32,958 bases of DNA from an uncultured Aquabacterium sp. (GTDB taxonomy: Bacteria > Pseudomonadota > Gammaproteobacteria > Burkholderiales > Burkholderiaceae_C), in contig CALMIF010000344.1 of the NCBI GenBank assembly GCA_937864045.1, positions 1 through 32,958 on the forward strand. Reading direction: 5' to 3'. A program made the translations under genes and the position numbers. How positions within the stretch are numbered: position 1 is the stretch's first letter; every line of letters begins with the position of its first letter. Below the pieces are notes generated by a model. It ran no database searches, was not told where the DNA came from, and saw only the letters and a list, made by a program, of their open reading frames with translations. This document shows, in pieces, positions 1 through 9,000 of the stretch.

Positions 1-404
1 TAGGCGCCGATGTTCACGTAGCTGGGCATCAGCACCACGTTCTTCGCGATGTAGCTGCCGCGGCGGGCCACGGCCGGCGGCACCACGCGGATGCCGGTGG
101 CCCGCATCGCGTCGTCGCTGACATGGGCGAACTTGGTGTCCACCTTGTCGAAGAAGCTCAGGTCGCCCGAGCGCATCACGTGGTTGTCGTTCAGGCGGAA
201 GCTCAGCAGCACCGCCTTCTTCACCCACTGGTTGACGGTCCATTGGCCCACGCCCTGGCGCTCGGCCACGCGCAGGCGGCCGGCGTTCAGGTCGGCGATG
301 ACCTGCTCGACGGCCTCGCGCACGTCGGCGGGGGCGCTGGCGGGGCCCAGGCTGGTGCGGTTCTCCCAGGCCTGGTCGATGGTGGTTTGCAGTGCAGTGG
401 TCAT
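1..404 (-). CDS. dapD: Tetrahydrodipicolinate N-succinyltransferase, N-terminal part (runs off window)
   Basis: DapD succinylates tetrahydrodipicolinate from succinyl-CoA in the cytoplasm, a step of the succinylase route to meso-diaminopimelate and lysine. The reverse-strand reading begins [18 protein letters not shown] and continues with an N-terminal helical domain ([21 protein letters not shown], then [17 protein letters not shown]), reaching [20 protein letters not shown] and PSYVNIGA, where the left-handed beta-helix of hexapeptide repeats begins. Only about 134 codons are in the window; the rest of the acyltransferase domain lies to the left. It starts 22 bases after the dapC stop on the same strand, so the two are almost certainly one operon, which agrees with their consecutive pathway steps. 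Family assignment is confident. Confidence 0.93.
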   Translation of the reverse strand, partial: MTTALQTTIDQAWENRTSLGPASAPADVREAVEQVIADLNAGRLRVAERQGVGQWTVNQWVKKAVLLSFRLNDNHVMRSGDLSFFDKVDTKFAHVSDDAMRATGIRVVPPAVARRGSYIAKNVVLMPSYVNIGA

Positions 405-426
405 GTCGGGGGCGCCCGGTCAGGCG

Positions 427-1638
427 TCAAGGGATGTAGGAACGGGTGAATTCGGCGATGCGGTGGGCGGCTTCCAGGCACTCGGCGGTGCCGGCCACCA
501 GGGCCATGCGGATGCGGCCCGCGCCCGGGTTGATGCCCTGCGCCTCGCGCGCCAGCAGGCTGCCGGGCAGCACGGCCACATTGTATTGAGCGAGCAGTTG
601 CTGGGCGAAGCGCACGTCGTCGCCCGGCTTGTCATCCGAGGAAGGCACTGCGGCCCACAGGTAGAAGCCGGCATCGGGCAGGGCGACATCCAGCACGGCG
701 GCCAGCACCGGCGTCACCTCGGCGAACTTGGTGCGGTACAGCGCGCGGTTGGCCACCACGTGCGCCTCGTCGCCCCAGGCGGCCACGCTGGCGGCCTGCA
801 CCACCGGCCCCAGCGCGCTGCCGTGGTAGGTGCGGTAGAGCAGGAAGGCTTTCAGGATGGCCGCGTCGCCCGCCACGAAGCCCGAGCGCAGCCCCGGCAC
901 GTTGCTGCGCTTGGAGAGCGAGGTGAAGGCGATCAGGTTGCGGAAGTCGCTGCGGCCCAGCTTGGCCGCGGCCTCCAGCCCGCCCAGCGGCGGCTCGTCG
1001 CGGAAGTAGATCTCCGAGTAGCACTCGTCGCTGGCGATCACGAAGCCGTGCTTGTCGCTCAGGGCGAACAGCGCCTCCCATTCCGACAGCGGCATCACCG
1101 CGCCGGTGGGGTTGCCCGGCGAGCAGGTGTAGAGCAGCTGGGTGCGGGCCCAGGTCGCATCGTCGACGCTGGCCCAGTCGCTCGCGAAATTGCGCCCGGG
1201 GTCGCTGTTGACGTAGGCCACGTCGGCCCCGGCCAGCAGGGCCGCGCCCTCGTAGATCTGGTAGAACGGATTGGGGCAGACCACGGTGGCGCCCGGCCGC
1301 GTCGGGTCGATCACCGTCTGCGCGATGGAGAACAGCGCCTCGCGGCTGCCGCCCACCGGCAGCACCTGGGTGGCGGGGTCCAGCGCCAGGCCGTAGCGGC
1401 GCTGCAACCAGCCGGTGAAGGCTTCGCGCAGGCGCGGCTCGCCAGCGGTGGGCGGGTAGACCGACAGGCCATTCAGGTTGGCCGTGATCGCGTTCTCGAC
1501 CAGGGCCGGCGTGGCATGGCGCGGCTCGCCGATGCCCAGGCTGATGGGCTTGTAGGCCGCGTTCGGCACGATGCCGGCGGTGAGCGCCCGCAGGCGCTCG
1601 AACGGGTAGGGGTGCAGCTTGCCCAGCAACGGATTCAT
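427..1638 (-). CDS. dapC: Succinyldiaminopimelate transaminase
   Basis: A 403-residue fold-type I PLP aminotransferase that would convert N-succinyl-2-amino-6-ketopimelate to N-succinyl-LL-2,6-diaminopimelate using glutamate. Visible motifs are SPGNPTG (Asn176), SDECYSEIYF (Asp204, binds the PLP pyridine nitrogen), TSLSKRSNVPGLRSGF (Lys243, the Schiff-base lysine) and a late GRIRMAL with the carboxylate-binding Arg. The start MNPLLGKLHPYPFERL is chosen because it is the usual N-terminus of this family; the open frame extends upstream to 1824 but only over the divergent radical SAM gene. dapD follows 22 bases downstream. Some members of this branch are named DapC or ArgD-like; position beside dapD makes DapC the best reading. 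Confidence 0.92.
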   Translation of the reverse strand: MNPLLGKLHPYPFERLRALTAGIVPNAAYKPISLGIGEPRHATPALVENAITANLNGLSVYPPTAGEPRLREAFTGWLQRRYGLALDPATQVLPVGGSREALFSIAQTVIDPTRPGATVVCPNPFYQIYEGAALLAGADVAYVNSDPGRNFASDWASVDDATWARTQLLYTCSPGNPTGAVMPLSEWEALFALSDKHGFVIASDECYSEIYFRDEPPLGGLEAAAKLGRSDFRNLIAFTSLSKRSNVPGLRSGFVAGDAAILKAFLLYRTYHGSALGPVVQAASVAAWGDEAHVVANRALYRTKFAEVTPVLAAVLDVALPDAGFYLWAAVPSSDDKPGDDVRFAQQLLAQYNVAVLPGSLLAREAQGINPGAGRIRMALVAGTAECLEAAHRIAEFTRSYIP

Positions 1639-1681
1639 GCGCCGGATTATCGGCGGCGGCGCCTGGCTTGCCGGCTGCGCC

Positions 1682-1687
1682 GACAAT
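1682..1687 (+). promoter_or_regulatory. Possible -10 element (GACAAT) for the radical SAM gene
   Basis: GACAAT ends 12 bases before the ATG at 1699. No purine-rich ribosome site lies between, so the transcript could have a very short leader or none. No good -35 hexamer is visible. The same arrangement (CGACAATCC a few bases before ATG) precedes the oxygenase gene at 15975. Confidence 0.3.
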
Positions 1688-1698
1688 CCTGCCCCACC

Positions 1699-3624
1699 AT
1701 GCCCCAGCCGATCCTGAACGGTGTGCCGCGTGTGTTGTCGCTGATCCCGCCGATGACGCAGCTGAACACGCCGTACCCGTCCACCGCCTACCTCACCGGC
1801 TTTCTGCGCAGCCGGGGCGTGCATGCCGTGCAGGACGACCTGGCCCTGGCCCTGGCGCTGCGCCTGCTGTCACGCGCCGGCCTGGCCGCCGTGCAGGCCC
1901 ACATCGAAGCCACGCCGCAGGGTGAGCGCAGCGTGCTGGCCCATGGCTGGCTGGAGGTGGCGCACCGCTATCTGGCGACGATCGACAAGACCATCCACTT
2001 CCTGCAGGGCGGTGACCCGACGCTGGCGCACCGCATCGCCAGCCGCGCCTTCCTGCCCGAGGGCCCGCGCTTTGCCGTGCTGGACAGCGACGACGCCATG
2101 GCTGACGGCGACGACGGCGGCGGCACGCTGGCCTGGGCCTTCGGCGCGATGGGCAGCACCGACCAGGCGCGCCACATCGCCACGCTCTACCTCAACGACA
2201 TCGCCGACTTGGTGCGCGCCGCGGTCGACCCCCGCTTCGAGTTCGTACGCTACGGCGAAAGCCTGGCGCAAAGCCAGCCCACCTTCGACCCGCTGGCTGC
2301 TGCCCTGGCCGCACCGCCCACCCTGCTCGACACCTGGCTGCAGGACCTGACGCTGGCGAGCCTGGCGAAGCACCAGCCCAACGTCGTTCTGCTGTCCGTG
2401 CCGTTCCCCGGCGCCGTCTACGCGGCCTTCCGCATCGCCCAGGCCATCAAGGCCCACGACCCCCGCGTCGTGGTCGTGCTCGGCGGCGGCTACGTCAACA
2501 CCGAGCTGCGCGAACTGGCCGAGCCGCGGGTGTTCGACGTCGTCGACCACGTGACCCTGGACGCCGGCGAGCGGCCCCTGCTGGCGCTGCTGGAACACCT
2601 GCAGGGCAAACGATCGGCGCAGCGCCTCGTGCGCACCTTCAGCCGGGTGGACGGCGCCGTGCAGTACATCAACTTCGTCGAGCCCGACATCGCGTTCGCC
2701 GACGTCGGCACGCCGACCTGGGACGGCCTGCCGCTGCAGCATTACCTGAGCCTGCTCGACATGCTCAACCCCATGCACCGGCTGTGGAGCGATGGCCGCT
2801 GGAACAAGCTGACCGTGGCCCATGGCTGCTACTGGAAGAAGTGCAGCTTCTGCGACGTGGGGCTGGACTACATCGGCCGCTACGACGCCGCCACGGCCGA
2901 GACCTTGTGCGACCGCATCGAGGCGGTGGTCGCCGAGACCGGGCAGACCGGCTTCCACTTCGTCGACGAGGCCGCGCCGCCCAAGAGCCTGAAGGCCCTG
3001 GCCGCCGAGCTTCAGCGGCGGGATCTGCAGATCAGCTGGTGGGGCAACATCCGCTTCGAGAAGAGCTTCAGCCCGGAACTCTGCGAGCAGTTGGCCGACA
3101 GCGGCTGCATTGCGGTGAGCGGCGGGCTGGAGGTGGCCAGCGACCGCCTGCTGGCGCTGATGAAGAAGGGTGTCAGCGTCGATCAGGTGGCGCGGGTCAC
3201 CAAGGGCTTCGCCGATGCCGGCATCCTGGTCCATGCCTACCTGATGTACGGCTTTCCGACGCAGACGCTGCAGGACACGGTCGACGCGCTGGAATACGTG
3301 CGCCAGCTGTTCGCCGAGGGCTGCATCCATTCCGGCTTCTGGCACCGCTTCTCGGCCACGGTGCATTCGCCGGTGGGCCAGCGCCCGCAGGACTACGGCG
3401 TGACGCTGGCGACCCTGCCGCCCGTCACCTTCGCCAAGAACGACATCGGCTTCACCGACCCCACCGGTTGCGACCATGCCGCGCTGGGCCCGGGGCTGAA
3501 GAAGGCGCTCTACAACTTCATGCACGGCGTCGGGCTGGACGACGACGTGCGGCGCTGGTTCGACGTGCGGGTGCCCAGGCCCAAGGTGGCGAAAGACCGC
3601 ATCGCCCGCGCCCTGCAGGGCTGA
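1699..3624 (+). CDS. B12-binding-type radical SAM protein with CX4CX2C cluster motif
   Basis: A 641-residue cytoplasmic protein with the layout of cobalamin-binding-domain radical SAM enzymes. The N-terminus carries the family pattern PPMTQLNTPYPSTAYLTGFL, followed by a long helical insert. A Rossmann-like half (VVLLSVPFPGAVYAAFRIAQ, then VVVVLGGGYVNTE) comes next, then the radical SAM core opening with HGCYWKKCSFCDVGLDYIG, whose cysteines are C377, C382 and C385. Downstream are FHFVDEAAPPK, SGGLEVASDRLLALMKKG (SAM-binding side of the barrel) and AYLMYGFPTQTLQDT. The cysteine spacing is CX4CX2C, not the classical CX3CX2C. I see no DxHxxG cobalamin-ligating motif, so cobalamin would bind base-off/His-off, if at all. 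Substrate unknown. The start at 1699 fits the family N-terminus; the open frame runs far upstream only over dapC. It is divergent from dapC and ends 4 bases from the convergent SET gene. Confidence 0.85.
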   Translation: MPQPILNGVPRVLSLIPPMTQLNTPYPSTAYLTGFLRSRGVHAVQDDLALALALRLLSRAGLAAVQAHIEATPQGERSVLAHGWLEVAHRYLATIDKTIHFLQGGDPTLAHRIASRAFLPEGPRFAVLDSDDAMADGDDGGGTLAWAFGAMGSTDQARHIATLYLNDIADLVRAAVDPRFEFVRYGESLAQSQPTFDPLAAALAAPPTLLDTWLQDLTLASLAKHQPNVVLLSVPFPGAVYAAFRIAQAIKAHDPRVVVVLGGGYVNTELRELAEPRVFDVVDHVTLDAGERPLLALLEHLQGKRSAQRLVRTFSRVDGAVQYINFVEPDIAFADVGTPTWDGLPLQHYLSLLDMLNPMHRLWSDGRWNKLTVAHGCYWKKCSFCDVGLDYIGRYDAATAETLCDRIEAVVAETGQTGFHFVDEAAPPKSLKALAAELQRRDLQISWWGNIRFEKSFSPELCEQLADSGCIAVSGGLEVASDRLLALMKKGVSVDQVARVTKGFADAGILVHAYLMYGFPTQTLQDTVDALEYVRQLFAEGCIHSGFWHRFSATVHSPVGQRPQDYGVTLATLPPVTFAKNDIGFTDPTGCDHAALGPGLKKALYNFMHGVGLDDDVRRWFDVRVPRPKVAKDRIARALQG

Positions 3625-3628
3625 TCGC

Positions 3629-4120
3629 TCAGAGCCAGCCGGCGCAGTTCGGCGCGCCGCAGCGGCACTTCAGCGTGCCCTCGTGGTGCGTCTCGCCGTA
3701 GTTCACCGTGATCTCCTCGCCCGGGGCGATGGCGCGCAGCGCGTAGAACTCGATGCGCCCGTCGCGGATCTGCAGCCGCGCGTTGGGCCCGCAGCTGTGG
3801 TTGGTGAAGCGCATCGGGTCCGTGCGCTTGCTCGCGTCGATCGCCTTTTTCTCGCTGATCTCGACGATCATGATCCGCGCCTGGCCGGCGGCCCGGCGCC
3901 GCGCCTCGCTGACGCTGATGGCCTCGCCACGGATCTCGCCGATCTTGCGGTGCGCCGGGATGGCCTCGGCCGCAAACGCACCGAAGCCGTCGATGCCGCT
4001 CTTGCGGTTGACCACGTCGTACTTCTGGTAGTCGGGGCGGCCCGTGGGGGCGGCGGGTGCGGGGGTGGGCAGGGGGGTCAGCTCGGGCATGGGCGGGTTC
4101 TCGCAGTCGGTGCGCATCAT
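3629..4120 (-). CDS. Small SET-domain protein, putative lysine methyltransferase
   Basis: A 163-residue protein made almost wholly of a SET domain with a post-SET tail. SET enzymes move a methyl group from SAM to lysine side chains; the target here is unknown. Visible are SGIDGFGAFA (41-50, substrate for the first SAM-binding loop), RFTNHSCGPNARL with NHSC at 107-110 (pseudoknot and SAM contact), GEEITVNYG with Tyr141 (catalytic tyrosine), and the zinc-type post-SET motif KCRCGAPNCAG (C152, C154, C159). All core elements are present, so it should be active. The first 30 residues are Pro-rich. The ATG at 4120 overlaps the stop of the MFS gene as ATGA, which favours this start over the internal Met at 4090. 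It is the last gene of the queF-MFS-SET run and ends 4 bases from the convergent radical SAM gene. Confidence 0.85.
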   Translation of the reverse strand: MMRTDCENPPMPELTPLPTPAPAAPTGRPDYQKYDVVNRKSGIDGFGAFAAEAIPAHRKIGEIRGEAISVSEARRRAAGQARIMIVEISEKKAIDASKRTDPMRFTNHSCGPNARLQIRDGRIEFYALRAIAPGEEITVNYGETHHEGTLKCRCGAPNCAGWL

Positions 4121-5388
4121 GCGTCAGCCGGGGCGCGCCGCAGCAGGCGCTGCTCGGCCCGCCAGGCCGCCAGCCCCAGCAGCAGGCCGATGGCCGCCAC
4201 GCTGCCGGTCACCCAGCGTGCGCTGCCCCACTGGCCGGTGGCGGCCACCACCGCGGCGATGGCCGGCGTGCCGATGAACTGGCCCAGCTGCGAGCCCTGC
4301 ATGATCAGCCCCTGCAGCACGCCGATCTGCGCCGGCTGGCGCGCCAGCACGGTGGACGACGACATCACCGCCGCCGGGATCAGCCCGCCGATGAACGACA
4401 GCGCCAGGCACAGGCCGTAGCGCAGGCCGTCGCCCAGGCGGTCATCCGCCAGCAGCAGGGCGCACAGGCCGGTGGCGGCATGGGCTGCGGCGATCAGCCG
4501 GCCGCGCGGCAGGCCGCGCTGCACCAGGGCGCCGCCGATCAGGTTGCCGGGCACGTTGACCAGCAGCATCAGGGCGGTCAGCGCCGCCACCGGGCCGGCG
4601 CTCATGCCGCGCTGCTCCTTCAGGAAGGTGGGCAGCCAGACGATCAGCGAGAAATGCTGGATCGCCCAGCAGCCGAAGGCCAGCGCCAGCAGCCAGGCCA
4701 GCGGCTGGCGCAGCAAGGCCATGGCAGGCGCCAGCGCGGGGCCGATCGTCGCGGCGGCCGCCGCTGCAGCGCCGTAGTGCCGGCGCTGCAGCGCCGTGGC
4801 CAGCGCCGCCAGCGCCAGCGCCGTGGCCACCAGTGCCCACAGGCCGCGCCAGCCCACGGCGTCCAGCAGGGGCGGCGACAGCAGCATCGCCAGCCCCGCG
4901 CCGGCCGGCATGAAGGTGGCCCACACGCCGATGGCGAAGCGCCGGTCGGCCGGTGCCGCTGCGGCGCTCACCAGGCCCGGCCCGGCCACCGCCATCGCCA
5001 GGAAGCCCGCGCCTTCCAGCACGCGGGTGGCGATCAGCGCCGGGTAGCTGTGCACCAGCAGGCCGGCCACCGACGCCAGGGCGCTGACCATCAGGCCGCC
5101 CAGCGCCATGCGCAGCGCACCGACGCGGCCGGTGAGCAGGCCGAAGCCCACCGCGAACAGCACGGCCAGCGTGCTGAGCGTGGACGACACGGTGCCGGCC
5201 TGAACCAGGCTCAGGCCGAATTCGGGGCGCAGCGCGGCCAGGGCCATCGGCACCTTGCCGACGTTCATGCCCACCGCCACACCGCCGGCCACGGCGGCCA
5301 GCACGGCGGGCCAGTGGGTGGGCGGCGGGGTGACTGCCCCCTCGGGGGGCGGCGGCGGGCCTTTGACGCCGCCAGGGGCCAGCGTCAT
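4117..5388 (-). CDS. Major facilitator superfamily transporter
   Basis: A 423-residue inner-membrane protein with roughly twelve hydrophobic segments. It resembles the CynX/NimT-like branch of MFS carriers, but the substrate cannot be read from sequence. The inter-helix loop between segments 2 and 3 reads [16 protein letters not shown], a variant of the MFS motif A. The start at 5388 overlaps the queF stop as ATGA, and its stop overlaps the SET start the same way, so all three genes are probably translated in coupling. Residues 6-22 ([17 protein letters not shown]) are an oddity: this Pro/Gly stretch is encoded by a GC-rich palindrome of the type found elsewhere between genes in this window. 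An open frame continues upstream to 5643 but only within queF. Confidence 0.87.
   Translation of the reverse strand: MTLAPGGVKGPPPPPEGAVTPPPTHWPAVLAAVAGGVAVGMNVGKVPMALAALRPEFGLSLVQAGTVSSTLSTLAVLFAVGFGLLTGRVGALRMALGGLMVSALASVAGLLVHSYPALIATRVLEGAGFLAMAVAGPGLVSAAAAPADRRFAIGVWATFMPAGAGLAMLLSPPLLDAVGWRGLWALVATALALAALATALQRRHYGAAAAAAATIGPALAPAMALLRQPLAWLLALAFGCWAIQHFSLIVWLPTFLKEQRGMSAGPVAALTALMLLVNVPGNLIGGALVQRGLPRGRLIAAAHAATGLCALLLADDRLGDGLRYGLCLALSFIGGLIPAAVMSSSTVLARQPAQIGVLQGLIMQGSQLGQFIGTPAIAAVVAATGQWGSARWVTGSVAAIGLLLGLAAWRAEQRLLRRAPADA
5336..5350. repeat. GC-rich palindrome inside the start of the MFS gene
   Basis: GCCCCC-TCG-GGGGGC is a perfect inverted repeat with 6-base arms and a 3-base spacer. 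Its core matches the palindromes at 28047, 31858 and 32404. Unlike those, it lies inside a reading frame, where it encodes part of a Pro-rich N-terminus. Confidence 0.55.
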
Positions 5389-5873
5389 CCCAGCAGCCCG
5401 CGCTCCATCGGCATGCTGGGCAGGTCGACGGCGGGCTGCGGCTTCCAGCCGCGCTTGCGGTGCTCGGCCACCACGTTGGTGTAGATGCCGCCGCGCACGT
5501 ACCACTTGGCGGTGATGCGGATGAAGCGGGGCTGCGTCGCCTGGACGATGTCGTCGAGGATGGTGTTGGTCACCTTCTCGTGGAAGGCGCCCTCGTCGCG
5601 GTAGCTCCAGAAGTACATCTTCAGGCTCTTCAGCTCGACGCACAGCTTGTCCGCGATCATGTCGATGGTGAAGTGCGCGAAGTCGGGCTGGCCGGTCAGC
5701 GGGCAGTGGCAGGTGAACTCGGGCACCTGGAACTGGATGACGTAGTCGCGCTGCGGCGCCGGGTTCTCGAACACGTGCAGCTGCTTGCTGGGCGCGGTGG
5801 GCGGGTTGCGCGGCATCGGCCGCTCGTTCAGCGGCGGGGTGGCAGCGCTGCGCTTGCCGGCGGTCTTGGCCAT
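5385..5873 (-). CDS. queF: NADPH-dependent preQ0 reductase (7-cyano-7-deazaguanine reductase)
   Basis: QueF reduces the nitrile of preQ0 to the amine of preQ1 with NADPH, in the cytoplasmic pathway to the tRNA wobble base queuosine. This is the short unimodular YkvM-type form (162 residues). It shows [18 protein letters not shown] with the nucleophilic Cys57 and acid Asp64, the signature [20 protein letters not shown] (E80 through E99, with His98) and IYTNVV near the end. The start [14 protein letters not shown] at 5873 is the first Met that makes a normal-length protein; the frame continues upstream only into the divergent smc gene. It heads the operon with the MFS and SET genes, neither of which has a known place in queuosine synthesis. 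I see no preQ1 riboswitch in the leader. Confidence 0.93.
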   Translation of the reverse strand: MAKTAGKRSAATPPLNERPMPRNPPTAPSKQLHVFENPAPQRDYVIQFQVPEFTCHCPLTGQPDFAHFTIDMIADKLCVELKSLKMYFWSYRDEGAFHEKVTNTILDDIVQATQPRFIRITAKWYVRGGIYTNVVAEHRKRGWKPQPAVDLPSMPMERGLLG

Positions 5874-5903
5874 GGTGGTGCGGGGGGTCCGGAAGGGGCG
5901 CGA

Positions 5904-5912
5904 TGCTATCAT
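5904..5912 (+). promoter_or_regulatory. Possible extended -10 promoter (TGCTATCAT) for smc
   Basis: TGC-TATCAT fits an extended -10 element and sits 104 bases before the smc ATG within the queF-smc divergent region (5874-6015). No -35 match is visible. The implied leader would be about 95 bases. Similar TGCTAnnnT elements precede the lipoprotein gene (17673) and the FimV-like gene (23736). Confidence 0.35.
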
Positions 5913-6015
5913 CCAGCCGCTTCGCCAGCCCGCCGGGCGCACGAAAATCCCTGACGAATCAACCACTTGCAGCGCGCTTCGGCCGCTGCGGGGGGCAGGG
6001 CACCACCCACCGCGC

Positions 6016-9000
6016 ATGCGCCTGAACCAGATCAAGCTTTCGGGCTTCAAGTCCTTCGCCGAACCCACCACCTTCCAGCTGCCCGGCCAGCGGGTGGGCG
6101 TGGTCGGCCCCAACGGCTGCGGCAAGTCCAACATCATGGACGCGGTGCGCTGGGTGCTGGGCGAGAGCAAGGCCAGCGAGCTGCGCGGCGAGTCGATGCA
6201 GGACGTGATCTTCAACGGCAGCGGCCAGCGCAAGCCCGCCAGCCGCGCCAGCGTCGAGCTCGTCTTCAGCAACGAGGACGCCCGCGCCGGCGGCGCCTGG
6301 AACCAGTTCGCCGAGATCGCCGTCAAGCGCGTGCTGACCCGCGACGGCACCAGCAGCTACTTCATCAACAACCAGCCGGTGCGTCGGCGCGACGTGCAGG
6401 ACGTGTTCCTGGGCACCGGCCTGGGGCCGCGGGCCTACGCCATCATCGGCCAGGGCACCATCAGCCGCATCATCGAGAGCCGCCCGGAAGAACTGCGGCT
6501 GTTCCTGGAAGAAGCCGCGGGCGTTTCCAAGTACAAGGAGCGCCGCCGCGAGACCGAGCACCGGCTGCGCGACACGCGCGAGAACCTGACCCGGGTCGAC
6601 GACATCCTGCGCGAGCTGAACGCCAACCTGGAGAAGCTGGAGAAGCAGGCCGAGGTGGCGACCCGCTACCACGCGCTGCAGGAGGCGGGCACCACCAAGC
6701 TGCACCAGCTGTGGTTCCTGAAGCAGCGCGACGCGGCCACCGAGGAGGCGCGGGTGGCGCAGGCCATCGCCACCGCCACGAATGCGCTGGAAGCGCGCCT
6801 GGCCGAGCTGCGCCATGTCGAGGCGCAGCTGGAGGTGGTGCGCCAGGACCACTACGCCGCCAGCGACCAGCTGCATGTGGCCCAGGGCGACCTGGCCCAG
6901 GCGGCGCTGGAGGTGAGCCGGCTGGAAGAGCGCATCCGCTACGTGGTCGAGAGCCGCAAGAAGGTGCAGCAGCGCCTGGCCGACCTGGCGGCGCAGGCGG
7001 CGCAGTGGCAGCAGCGGCGCGACGAGGCCATCACCGAGCTGGACGGCATCGCCGGGCAGATTGCCGAGGCCGAGGAGCGGGCCGAGATCCTGGCGGCGCA
7101 GGCCGAGGAGCAGGCCATCCGCCTGCCCGATGTGGAGGACGCGCTGCGCGCTGCCCAGGGCAAGGCCAATGCGCAGCGCAACCAGGTCAACGCGGTGCAG
7201 CAGCAGATCCAGGTGCTGGCCGCTGAGAGCCGCAGCTTCGACGAGCAGGCCAAGGGCCACCGCAACCGCCGCGAGCGCCTGCACACCGAGCGCCGCGGCC
7301 TGGCCACGCCCGACCTGGCGCGGCTGGAGGCCCTGCGCAGCAGCAGCGCAGCGGCCGACGAGGCCAATGCCGTGGCAGAAGGCCGCCTGCACGAGCTGCA
7401 GGAGCAGGTGCCGGCGCTGGACGAGGCCCGCCGCGCCGCCCAGCAATCGGCCAATGCCGAGAGCGCGAGGCTCAACGACATCGCCGCCCGCCTGACCGCC
7501 CTGCGGGCCCTGCAGGAGAAGGTGCAGACCGGCGGCAAGCTGCAGCCCTGGCTGGCGAAACATGGCCTGGACGGCTTGCCCGGGCTGTGGACACGGCTGC
7601 ACATCGAGCCCGGCTGGGAGCCGGCGCTGGAGGCGGCGCTGCGCGAGCGCATCAACGCGCTGTCGGTCGGCCGCATCGACACCGTGCGCGCCTTCGCTGC
7701 CGACGCGCCGCCCGCGCGCCTGGCCTTCTACACCGCACCGGCCAGCCCGCCCGCGCCGCAGGCGGCGCACCCGGGCCTGCGCCGCCTGGCCGAGCTGTTG
7801 CGCCTGGGGCCGGACGACGCCGGCCTGAAGGCGCTGCTGGGCGACTGGCTGGAAGGCGTCTACACCGCCGCCGGCCTCGACGAAGCCCTGGCCCGGCGTG
7901 GCGAGCTGGCACACGGCGAGGTGCTGATGACGCGCGAGGGCCATGCGGTCAGCGCCCATGCCGTGGCCTTCTACGCGCCCGACACCGAGCAGGCCGGCCT
8001 GCTGGCCCGGGCCCAGGAGATCGAGAACCTGGACCGCCAGCAGCGCGCCCAGGCCCTGCTGGCCGATGAAGCTCGGGCGGCCCTGGTGCGCGCCGAGGCC
8101 GCGCTGACCGAGGGCAACCAGCGCCTGGTGGTGGCGCGGCGCGAGGCCGCCGAGGCCCAGACCCGCGCCCACCAGCTGCAGGTGGAGCTGCTGCGCCTGG
8201 CCCAGCAGGCCGAGGCCACGCAGGCGCGCAGCGGCCAGCTGGATGCCGAGCTGGCCGAGGTGGATGCCGCGCTGGAGGACCTGGACGAGCGCCGCGCCGT
8301 CGGCGAGGCGCGCTTCGAGGAACTGGACCTGCAGCTGGCCGAGACCCAGGAGCGCCACGCCACGCTGGAGGAAGCGGTGATCACCGCCGAGCGCAAGCTG
8401 GCCGAGGCGCGCGAGCAGGGCCGCACGCTGGAGCGCCAGGCCCAGGAAAGCCAGTTCCAGGCCCGGACGCTGGCAGCGCGGCGCGGCGAGTTGCAGCGGT
8501 CGGTGGAGACGGCGGCGCAGCAGGCGGCGGCGAACGCCCAGTCGGGCGAACAGCTGGAGCTGGAGCTGGGCGCGTTGAACGACAGTGCGGCCGAGGCCGG
8601 CCTGCAGACCGCGCTGGAGCTGAAGCTGCAGCGGGAGCAGGCCCTGGGCGCGCAGCGCAGCCGCTACGACGAGCTGTCGGCCCAGCTGCGCAGCGCCGAC
8701 GAGCAGCGCCTGCAGTTCGAGCGCAGCCTGCAGCCGCTGCGCGACGACATCACCCGCCTGCAGCTGGAGGCCCAGGCCGCGCAGCTGGGCGGCGCGCAGT
8801 ACCTGGAGCAGCTGGACGCCGCCGGTGTCGACCTGGCCGCGCTGGCGGCGCAGATCGAGGCCGACAAGGTCAAGCTGTGGGGCCTGCAGGGCGAGATCGA
8901 CCGCATCCAGCGCGAGGTCAATGCCCTGGGCGCGGTGAACCTGGCGGCGCTGGACGAGCTGGCCAGCTCGCGCGAGCGCAAGACCTTCCTCGACGCGCAG

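Noticed and set aside
91..1698. N-terminal extension of the radical SAM protein back to position 91
   Set aside because: The extension is antisense to dapD and dapC. The family N-terminus begins at the ATG at 1699.
5874..6015. preQ1 riboswitch ahead of queF
   Set aside because: No pseudoknot-type A-rich tail and C-rich loop arrangement is visible in the short leader, and such riboswitches are not expected in this group.
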